Assembly: GCA_964540295.1 (NCBI GenBank)
Contig: CAZIMT010000180.1
Coordinates: forward strand, 1-6,042
DNA: 6,042 nucleotides
DNA from: CAZCPB01 sp964540295
Lineage (GTDB): Bacteria; Planctomycetota; Phycisphaerae; Phycisphaerales; UBA1924
Reading direction: 5' to 3'
A model generated the notes under the pieces. That model was not told the origin of the DNA. It was given only the letters and a program-made list of their open reading frames with translations, and did no database searches. Made by a program: the position numbers and the translations under genes. Positions within the stretch are counted from its first letter, which is position 1, and each line of letters opens with the position of its first letter. Shown piece after piece: positions 1-5,324 of the stretch.

Positions 1-1525
1 CTTTACGAGCACGGTCCGTCAGGAACTTCTTCGTCTCGCCCGCCAGGTAGAACGACCCCGTCACGCAGATCAGGTCCCCGCGCCCCACCGCACGCTCGGC
101 GATCGACATCGCTTCCTTGATCGTCGGAGCGACCGAGGCCGACTTGTGACTCACTTCCGCCAACTTCCGCTGCAGCTCGCGCGGGTCCATCGCACGCGGC
201 GTGCCCACAGCCCGCGTGAAAATAATCTTGTCCGCGCCCGTCACCAGCTTGGCCAGCATCCCCGCCACGTTCTTGTCAGCCGCACACCCGAAGATCGCCA
301 CCATCGAGTCGTACTTGATGTGAGCCCCGATCGCCCGCATCAACGCCAGCACGCTCTCAGGGTTGTGCGCCCCATCAATGATCACGCGCGGGTTGCTCGA
401 CACCAGCTCGACGCGCCCCTGATTCGGCGTCTTGGCCAACCCCGCCGCCACGTTCCGCTCGGGGGTCTCAAACCCGCGCGAACGAAGCACATCGAGCACC
501 GCCAGCGCCAGCCCGCAGTTGGCGGCCTGGTGCTCGCCCTTAAGCGGCACCACCAGGTGCTCGAACGCCGACCGCGCCGTGTTCAAACACACTCGCGTGT
601 GAGGCCCGATCTCCGCGTTCGACTCAAAACGCCCGCTGAACTCGATCTCCTCGCCCACCGTCCGCACCTGCGTGCCCACCGCGGTCGCGACCTGCTTGAA
701 AACTTCCAGGATCGACGGCGACTGCTGCACGATCGTCAGCACCGGCACGCCCGGCTTCATGATCCCCGCCTTCTCGCGCGCGATCTTTTCGAGCGTGTCG
801 CCCAGAATCTGCGTGTGCTCGAGCTGGATGGCCGTGATCGCGCACACCTCGGGCGTGATCACGTTGGTCGAGTCCAGCCGCCCGCCCAGCCCGACCTCGA
901 TGACCGCCACGTCCACCGCCTGCTCCGCAAAGTACGCCAGCGCCAGCGCTGTCACGACCTCGAAGAACGTCGCCTCCCCGTGCTCGGCCTCTACCGCGTC
1001 GGCCGCCGTCGCCGCGTGGCTCAAGTACGCCGCGAAGTCCGCGTACGAGATCATCTGCTGGTTGATGCGGACGCGCTCGCGCAGGTCGATAAGGTGCGGG
1101 CTCGTGTACAGACCGGTGGTGTACCCGCACGCGGTCAGGCACGAGGCCACCATCTCGCACACGCTCCCCTTGCCCTTGCTCCCCGCCACGTGCACAAACT
1201 TGGTGTTGTGATGCGGGTTGCCCATGACCGCGAGCATCGCTCGCATGCGCTCGAGCTTAAACGTCGCCGGGTCAACCTTCTCAGGCCTGGTCTTCTCGAC
1301 GTTCATTCGGCTCGTCAGGTACTCTGTCGCGGCCTCATAGGTCGCGAACACTCGCGAGGTAGTCGGCCTGGGCTTGTCCGCCAGCCTGTCCACCTGCCTG
1401 TCCACCTGCTTGCCCGTCGTCTCCGCACCGCTCGCCGCCGCACCCGGCCCGGGATTCGAGCGCGAGTTGTCGCCCGAGTTCGGCTTGCTGCGCGATCCGG
1501 TGCTGGGGGAGCCTTTGGAAGTCAT
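1..1525 (-). CDS. folC: Bifunctional folylpolyglutamate synthase / dihydrofolate synthase (3' end cut by window edge)
   Basis: This Mur-ligase-family enzyme makes dihydrofolate from dihydropteroate and adds glutamates to folates, using ATP in the cytoplasm. Reading back from ATG 1525 gives 508 codons with no stop. Visible family motifs are the P-loop GSKGKGS (115-121), TSPHL (141-145), GLGGRLDSTN (212-221), EKAGIMK (251-257, with the lysine that is carbamylated in the family), GEHQAAN (330-336), DGAHNP (384-389) and the C-terminal TGSFYLAGE (489-497), so only a few residues should be missing. Two oddities: residues 1-57 are a Ser/Gly/Pro/Lys-rich extension not seen in standard FolC, and the usual D-H before the LGxT motif is E-H (236-237). 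No Shine-Dalgarno precedes ATG 1525; GTG at 1351, just before FATYEAATEYL, is an alternative start giving a normal-length protein. It lies 60 bp after the acetyltransferase gene, probably co-transcribed. Confidence 0.93.
   Translation of the reverse strand, partial: MTSKGSPSTGSRSKPNSGDNSRSNPGPGAAASGAETTGKQVDRQVDRLADKPRPTTSRVFATYEAATEYLTSRMNVEKTRPEKVDPATFKLERMRAMLAVMGNPHHNTKFVHVAGSKGKGSVCEMVASCLTACGYTTGLYTSPHLIDLRERVRINQQMISYADFAAYLSHAATAADAVEAEHGEATFFEVVTALALAYFAEQAVDVAVIEVGLGGRLDSTNVITPEVCAITAIQLEHTQILGDTLEKIAREKAGIMKPGVPVLTIVQQSPSILEVFKQVATAVGTQVRTVGEEIEFSGRFESNAEIGPHTRVCLNTARSAFEHLVVPLKGEHQAANCGLALAVLDVLRSRGFETPERNVAAGLAKTPNQGRVELVSSNPRVIIDGAHNPESVLALMRAIGAHIKYDSMVAIFGCAADKNVAGMLAKLVTGADKIIFTRAVGTPRAMDPRELQRKLAEVSHKSASVAPTIKEAMSIAERAVGRGDLICVTGSFYLAGETKKFLTDRARK
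1372..1419. repeat. Four-unit 12-bp tandem repeat inside the folC 5' extension
   Basis: Units on the plus strand are GCTTGTCCGCCA, GCCTGTCCACCT, GCCTGTCCACCT and GCTTGCCCGTCG, at 1372, 1384, 1396 and 1408. The middle two are identical and the outer two diverged. The period of 12 keeps the folC frame and gives the peptide periodicity QVDR-QVDR-LADK on the minus strand. It is a local duplication within the non-conserved N-terminal extension. Confidence 0.8.
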
Positions 1526-1585
1526 CTGGAGCCGATTGTACCCGCAAGCTCGCGCATCTCCGAACAGTTCTTCGCACGCACGCGA

Positions 1586-2176
1586 TCATTCTCTGTCGGG
1601 CTCGCGCTCAACCCGCACAAACCGCGCCATCGTCAGATCATCCACACGCAGCCCAGAATGAATCCTGATCTCCCCGGCACGCCGACCTTCTTCCACAAAT
1701 CCCATCGACCGGTAGAGCGCGATCGCTCGCTCGTTGCTGGCGAACACACGAAGGTTGATCTTTTCAACTCTCGGATGGACCGACGCCCACTCGATCAAGC
1801 ACGTCAGCAAAGCTCGCCCCACGCCGCGCCCACGCCAGTTGGCCCTGACGCTCATGCCCATCTCGCCAGCGTGCGCGATGCGTCGATACTTCCCCGCGCG
1901 GAACGTCAACTGCCCGACCAGCTCGCCGCCGACCTCCGCCACCAGCATCAAACGCCCGGGCTCTTCCCGGTACGTCGCGATGCTGGCACGCTCGGTCTCC
2001 AGCGAACGGATCATCTCGTCCGGCTCGTACACCGTGAACACTGGCTCGTGCGCCAGCTCGCGCAGAAGATCGAGCACCGCCGCCGCGTCGCGGTTCTCGG
2101 CGGAACGAACGATGCACTCCGAAACCCATGGCGGTTTTGGCTTTAGCGCGCAACGAACCGGTTGAAATGTTCCCAT
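1586..2176 (-). CDS. GNAT-family N-acetyltransferase
   Basis: This is a 196-residue protein of the GNAT (Gcn5-related) fold, which moves an acetyl group from acetyl-CoA to an amine; the substrate cannot be told from sequence. The N-terminal strand and helix (IVRSAENRDAAAVLDLLREL, about 22-41) are followed by a central strand LMLVAEVGGELVGQLTF (about 76-92). Motif A, the acetyl-CoA pyrophosphate loop, is RGRGVG at 115-120, and motif B is the stretch with ASNERAIALYRSMGF at 146-160, carrying the usual N and Y. The frame stays open to an ATG at 2233, but the ATG at 2176 is preferred because a strong GGGGGAG lies 6 nt upstream. Length is normal for a single-domain GNAT. It is the first gene of a probable two-gene unit with folC, and I see no functional link between them. 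Confidence 0.9.
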   Translation of the reverse strand: MGTFQPVRCALKPKPPWVSECIVRSAENRDAAAVLDLLRELAHEPVFTVYEPDEMIRSLETERASIATYREEPGRLMLVAEVGGELVGQLTFRAGKYRRIAHAGEMGMSVRANWRGRGVGRALLTCLIEWASVHPRVEKINLRVFASNERAIALYRSMGFVEEGRRAGEIRIHSGLRVDDLTMARFVRVEREPDRE

Positions 2177-2182
2177 GGATCG

Positions 2183-2189
2183 CTCCCCC
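2183..2189 (-). promoter_or_regulatory. Ribosome binding site deciding the GNAT start
   Basis: On the minus strand GGGGGAG sits 6 nt before ATG 2176. The more upstream in-frame ATG at 2233 has no comparable element at the right distance, so this site favours the shorter protein. Confidence 0.7.
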
Positions 2190-2266
2190 GGCCTCCTCCC
2201 TCGATCTTCGCGAAACCATATCGTAATAACCACGATTGACGGTTGTGCGCAGCGCAGATTTCAGGT

Positions 2267-2276
2267 ATTCTAGAAT
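2267..2276. promoter_or_regulatory. Perfect 10-bp palindrome in the divergent spacer, possible operator or -10 region
   Basis: ATTCTAGAAT is a perfect palindrome and one of the few AT-rich stretches in the 136-bp gap between the divergent acetyltransferase and response-regulator genes. It overlaps TATTCT (2266-2271), a weak -10-like hexamer, with TTGTGC (2243-2248) 17 nt upstream as a poor -35. It lies 36 bp before the response-regulator ATG. A promoter or operator role is inference. Confidence 0.3.
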
Positions 2277-2299
2277 CTCAGGTTCGGCCTCGATTTCTC

Positions 2300-2305
2300 G
2301 AAAGG
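2300..2305 (+). promoter_or_regulatory. Ribosome binding site for the response regulator
   Basis: GAAAGG lies 7 nt before ATG 2313 and only 4 nt before the adjacent in-frame GTG 2310. The spacing favours ATG 2313 as the start. Confidence 0.55.
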
Positions 2306-2312
2306 CCGTGTG

Positions 2313-2792
2313 ATGCCCCGGAACTCAAACTCTCGTTCGGCCTCCAGCGCGATCCGTGTTCTCTGCGTCGACGACAACCATTTCGTCGCGGACGCCCTGC
2401 GCCGCCACCTCACCCCTGATCGAGGGTTCGAGTGGGTGGGCTGGCTGCATTCCTCCTTCGGTCTGGCCGAAGAGATCGGGCGTTGCGGGCCCGACGTGGT
2501 GGTGCTCGACGTGGACATGGCCGGGCCTGATCTGTTCGAGGCGACCGACAGCCTCGCTCGGCGCTTCCCCGCGACCCACGTGGTGATGCTCAGCGGCTTC
2601 GTCGGGCGCGAGATGATCGACCGCGCGATCGACGCCGGCGCGTGGGGGTTTGTCTCTAAGAACGACGACGCGGAGTCGATCATCGATGCCGTGCGCGGCG
2701 CGGCCTCGGGATCGTTCGTGCTTCGAGGCGAGGCGCAGCGACGCTACGCACGCGACGAGCGCGATCACACGATCGCCCGGGCCAAAGAATAA
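2313..2792 (+). CDS. Stand-alone receiver-domain response regulator
   Basis: This 159-residue protein holds one CheY-like receiver (REC) domain at about residues 13-130 and no DNA-binding or enzymatic output domain. The phosphorylation site is complete: acidic pair D20-D21 (VLCVDDN), phospho-acceptor D66 (VVVLDVDM), switch serine S94 (VVMLSG) and lysine K116 (FVSKND). The alpha4-beta5 region (DRAIDAGAWGFVSKNDD) resembles NarL/FixJ-type receivers, but the protein ends about 40 residues later in a charged tail (RRYARDERDHTIARAKE) where a helix-turn-helix would otherwise follow. It should be phosphorylated by a histidine kinase encoded elsewhere and act by protein contact or as a phosphorelay intermediate. 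The start is ATG 2313 with GAAAGG 7 nt upstream; GTG 2310 would add one residue. A PilZ-J-domain gene follows on the same strand after 216 bp. Confidence 0.9.
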   Translation: MPRNSNSRSASSAIRVLCVDDNHFVADALRRHLTPDRGFEWVGWLHSSFGLAEEIGRCGPDVVVLDVDMAGPDLFEATDSLARRFPATHVVMLSGFVGREMIDRAIDAGAWGFVSKNDDAESIIDAVRGAASGSFVLRGEAQRRYARDERDHTIARAKE

Positions 2793-3008
2793 TCTGACAG
2801 GTTTCGTGCTCTATAACCGCATTCGGCTGGATCGAACTTGTCTGGTGGATCGAGTCTGTCAGGGTTGAGGTCTTTTTCTGTCCGAGAACAACAGGTAGCG
2901 GGTGTTGAACCGGGGTGTTGCGTTTCATCCGTTGCAGCGTACGGGCGGGTGCGCACAAAGAACGCACGACCGCCAAAGAACGTGGACGTCCGGTCCGACT
3001 ATCACGCG
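2793..3008 (+). other. 216-bp spacer with short repeats and a TATAAC box
   Basis: The stretch between the receiver gene and the PilZ-J gene is less GC-rich than the flanking genes. It holds TATAAC (2812-2817, five of six matches to a -10 box) with CTGACA at 2794-2799, but those are only 12 nt apart, too close for a standard sigma-70 promoter. It also has an imperfect 15-bp direct repeat (2828-2842 and 2846-2860, 12 of 15 identical), CTGACAG/CTGTCAG as an inverted pair (2794-2800, 2856-2862) and GGGTGTTG twice 13 bp apart (about 2900-2907 and 2913-2920). The PilZ-J frame is open back to TTG 2838, but that part lacks domain similarity. A promoter for the downstream gene probably lies here; none is convincing. 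Confidence 0.4.
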
Positions 3009-3773
3009 ATGGACTGGCCTTGGTCTCGCCTCCCCCAGAGAACCCCTAAACAGGTGGCCGCGTCGCCGCGGTTGAGGCAACGCTTCAACCCAGTCGGGCT
3101 GTCGTGCCGGCTGGGAGACGTGATCGACCTGTCGGCCACGGGGGCGCGGATCCGCTGCACTACCAAGCCCGCGATCCAGCTCGGCGACGGCATCCGGCTC
3201 AGCATCAGCAACGGCACGTCCAAGATCGAGATCCGGGCTAGCGTCGTGTGGGTCCGGAGAGTCAGGGAATCCAAAGAGATGTTCGACCTGGGGCTCAACT
3301 TTATCGAGCTGACGTCAGAGCTGATCGCGGATCTGGTTGAGATGGCCCGCTTTGGTTTCCTTCGCCCCAAGCCAGCAGCCGCCGCGACAGCAACCTCGGG
3401 GGCGTCGGCGGCCACCGCTACGTCCAAGCCCACGGGCTCTGTCAGTGGCGCAACCTCGGGCGGACCCGCCAAGGCATCTGGAAGTTCGTCTTCAGCGAAA
3501 ACCCGCCCAGCCTCCGACTCGGGGGCTGTGACGGCCTCGATCGAGGTCGAGGACTTGTACGCGGTGCTAGGCGTGCCGTCGATCGCAACGAGCGATCAGA
3601 TCCACACCGCCTTCCGCTTGCTGGCCCGCAAGCTGCACCCAGACCGCAACAAGGCCGCGGACGCCGACCAGCAGTTCGCGCGCGTGAGCAAGGCGTATTC
3701 AGTGCTGCGCGACGCTGAACTGCGCCGTCGCTACGACGCGATGCTCAGCGGCAAAGAGAGCCGTGCGGCGTAG
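3009..3773 (+). CDS. PilZ domain - linker - DnaJ (J) domain fusion protein
   Basis: The predicted product has 254 residues. An N-terminal PilZ domain (about 13-118) shows R21-xxx-R25 and D40-L-S42-A-T-G45, matching the RxxxR and D/NxSxxG cyclic-di-GMP-binding motifs, and ends with FDLGLNFIEL (about 92-101). A low-complexity Ala/Ser/Thr/Gly linker (about 121-177) leads to a J-domain (about 181-246) that starts DLYAVLGV, carries the H-P-D tripeptide (210-212) needed to stimulate Hsp70 ATPase, and ends RRRYDAML. The expected role is cyclic-di-GMP sensing coupled to recruitment of DnaK; this coupling is inference. It has no signal peptide or membrane segment, so it should be cytoplasmic. ATG 3009 is chosen as the first ATG before the PilZ domain, but no clear Shine-Dalgarno precedes it, and GTG 2982, GTG 2949 or TTG 2838 are possible. 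The DnaJ G/F, zinc and C-terminal domains are absent, so this is not canonical DnaJ. Confidence 0.88.
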   Translation: MDWPWSRLPQRTPKQVAASPRLRQRFNPVGLSCRLGDVIDLSATGARIRCTTKPAIQLGDGIRLSISNGTSKIEIRASVVWVRRVRESKEMFDLGLNFIELTSELIADLVEMARFGFLRPKPAAAATATSGASAATATSKPTGSVSGATSGGPAKASGSSSSAKTRPASDSGAVTASIEVEDLYAVLGVPSIATSDQIHTAFRLLARKLHPDRNKAADADQQFARVSKAYSVLRDAELRRRYDAMLSGKESRAA

Positions 3774-3868
3774 ACCGAGGCCTAGACCGTGCTCGCGCTC
3801 GTGACTGAGCGATTCGATGTTTCAACCGCGATGCTCTTGAGACCGGCGTAATGACCCCGACCTCGCGG

Positions 3869-5011
3869 CTATCGAGCGCGACGCCGACGCCTCATCGAGA
3901 GCAACCCCAAGCCCCCGAGCACCGCAACGCTCGACGGCGCGGGGATGGTCACGATCCACGATTCGCTCGCACCCGAGGCATTAATGCCTAGGCCGACGAT
4001 GGTCGAACCGTCCGCCGAGATCGCGGTGGCCTCGGTCAGGGTCCAGCCGCTGTGCGCCGTCGCGCCAGCGAGGGTGAGCAGGCTGCTGATGGACCGGATC
4101 CCGCCAGACTGATGCCATAGGAACGCGAGGTTGCCACTAAAGGAATCGCTGACGCCGACGATGGTCAAGCCGTCGCCGGAGATGCTGTTAGACTGGCTGA
4201 ACTGCCCGCCCGCGAGCTCGCCCAGAAGCTCCTCGGTCGAGCCGAGCACGAGTCTGGCGGCGCGGCGGTCGCTCGGCGAATCTGTCGCGATCGTGACCGC
4301 GATGATCGAGCCGTTGGAAGAGACGCCGTTGGCGGTCGAGTACGGCAGATCAGGGAACAGATCGACCGCGCCTGTGCCGGACGTCCAGCGGTAGGCACGC
4401 GGCGTGTAGCCTTGATTGCCGACCACGACCGAGCCGTCGGTGCTCGCGGCGATGGCGCCCCAGTTTTCGTAAAGCCCGCCCGTGATGCTAGAGCCGTTCA
4501 CCACCGCGCCGGTGTCGGGCGTCCAGCGATAGGCGTTTGTCTCCGGGAAATCGCCGTTCATCGCGCCGTTGCCGACCACGACCGAGCCGTCGCCCGAGAC
4601 AGCGTTGGCGGTGCTGTACTCGCCCCAGCCGAAGGTATCGAGGTCACGGATGACGGTGCCGTCCCAGCGCACCGCGCGCGAGCCGTTGCGGCCGACGATC
4701 ACCGAGCCGTCGGCGCTGATGCCGTTGCCGCGCGTGAAGGGCAGCGCGGAGAGCCCCGAACCCGCGTGCCACACGATGCCGTTGCCAGCCAGCGTTGAGC
4801 CGTCGGCGGAGAGCGCGTTAGGCCGCGCGTTGGTGCCCAGACCTTGGAACGAAACGATCCCGGCCGAGGTCGAGCCAACCACCAGCCCGGCGCTCAGCGC
4901 GATCGCGAGCGCGCGACCGACGATCAGACCAACCACCGGACCGGTTGAAATCAGCGTGGTCGAACGCGAGTGCATTCTTGAACCGATCTGCGCGCAGCAT
5001 CTTGGTAGCAT
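3869..5011 (-). CDS. Exported HAF-repeat protein with PEP-CTERM-like C-terminal sorting signal
   Basis: This is a predicted 380-residue secreted protein. A signal peptide has a long basic n-region and a hydrophobic core at about 34-46 (ALAIALSAGLVVG), with likely cleavage near A50. Seven copies of a repeat with core [A/G]-x-S-x-D-G-S-x-x-x-G follow, at about 66, 97, 137, 188, 229, 276 and 330, most with a later A-Y-R-W-like element; this is the HAF extracellular repeat, which predicts a beta-propeller-like structure. The tail from 356 is IPAPSSVAVLGGLGLLS, then RRRRR at 374-378: a short motif, hydrophobic helix and basic end, as in PEP-CTERM sorting, with PAP in place of PEP. It should be processed by an exosortase-type system encoded elsewhere. 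The substrate or ligand is unknown. ATG 5011 is chosen because GGGAG lies 8 nt upstream; the frame is open to 5326, and ATG 4975 is a shorter alternative giving a more typical signal peptide. Confidence 0.85.
   Translation of the reverse strand: MLPRCCAQIGSRMHSRSTTLISTGPVVGLIVGRALAIALSAGLVVGSTSAGIVSFQGLGTNARPNALSADGSTLAGNGIVWHAGSGLSALPFTRGNGISADGSVIVGRNGSRAVRWDGTVIRDLDTFGWGEYSTANAVSGDGSVVVGNGAMNGDFPETNAYRWTPDTGAVVNGSSITGGLYENWGAIAASTDGSVVVGNQGYTPRAYRWTSGTGAVDLFPDLPYSTANGVSSNGSIIAVTIATDSPSDRRAARLVLGSTEELLGELAGGQFSQSNSISGDGLTIVGVSDSFSGNLAFLWHQSGGIRSISSLLTLAGATAHSGWTLTEATAISADGSTIVGLGINASGASESWIVTIPAPSSVAVLGGLGLLSMRRRRRAR
4416..4592. repeat. Exact 24-bp direct repeat marking HAF repeat units
   Basis: The same 24 bases occur at 4416-4439 and 4569-4592, encoding on the minus strand the core DGSVVVGN of the third and fourth HAF units. 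A partial copy (ACCGAGCCGTCGG) recurs at 4701-4713. Identity at the nucleotide level exceeds what the peptide requires, pointing to recent unit duplication or gene conversion. Confidence 0.75.
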
Positions 5012-5019
5012 GTGCCATT

Positions 5020-5024
5020 CTCCC
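5020..5024 (-). promoter_or_regulatory. Ribosome binding site deciding the HAF-repeat protein start
   Basis: GGGAG on the minus strand lies 8 nt before ATG 5011. Neither ATG 4975 nor the farther upstream in-frame ATG 5326 has a comparable element, so it favours the 380-residue product. Confidence 0.6.
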
Positions 5025-5314
5025 GAAATCGGAACCCAAACTTTCCCGACCGTCCTCGGCGCCAGAACAACGCCGCTCTCCGAAGAAAGACTAACATCAA
5101 TCCGCCCGGCGTGCCATCGATCCGCCAGTTTTCCACGCTCAAGTGCCGGTGCGGGCGGAGCAACTGGAAAACCTCGTTCAGAATCGGCGGATTGAGAAGC
5201 CCGAGCGGGATGGCCGAGCGGTAGAATCGTGTCCAGTATTCTCAGTGTTTTCTCCATACACAACCCGAACGATCGCTCTTGAGCCTGTTGTAGACTCGTT
5301 GCGAAACCTCTCTC

Positions 5315-5318
5315 GGAG
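5315..5318 (+). promoter_or_regulatory. Ribosome binding site of kbl
   Basis: GGAG, within CGGAG, is 6 nt upstream of ATG 5325, an ideal spacing that fixes the kbl start and supports the serine/threonine-rich N-terminal extension being translated. Confidence 0.7.
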
Positions 5319-5324
5319 CCCGTC

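Larger units (their letters stand above)
5012..5324. other. 313-bp divergent spacer between the HAF-repeat gene and kbl
   Basis: It must carry the promoters for both neighbours, but I find no convincing -35/-10 pair on either strand. The minus-strand frame of the HAF-repeat protein is open across it with no secretion-protein features, so I treat it as non-coding. Near 5201-5222 there is an exact 8-bp direct repeat (CCGAGCGG at 5201-5208 and 5214-5221), and the second copy lies in a segment resembling the 5' part of a tRNA-Ser. From about 5230 to 5300 the sequence is more AT-rich, as expected for the kbl promoter region. Confidence 0.5.

Noticed and set aside
146..2146. A 666-codon plus-strand open frame opposite folC and the acetyltransferase
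   Set aside because: It is Arg/His-rich with no recognisable domain and lies exactly antisense to two genes with clear family motifs; long antisense frames are expected opposite GC-rich genes.
1734..2165. Plus-strand open frame opposite the GNAT gene
   Set aside because: Low-complexity Ser/Arg/Thr composition and fully antisense to a gene with an intact acetyl-CoA motif.
2313..2792. Calling the response regulator a NarL/FixJ transcription factor
   Set aside because: The receiver resembles that class but the stop comes before any helix-turn-helix, and no helix-turn-helix is seen in other frames just downstream.
3009..3773. Calling the J-domain protein DnaJ or CbpA
   Set aside because: It lacks the glycine/phenylalanine region, zinc-finger and C-terminal client-binding domains and has an N-terminal PilZ domain, so only the J-domain is shared.
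3796..3811. Hairpin CGCTC-GTGACT-GAGCG in the convergent spacer as a terminator
   Set aside because: The stem is only 5 bp and no T-run follows on either strand, so a factor-independent terminator is not supported.
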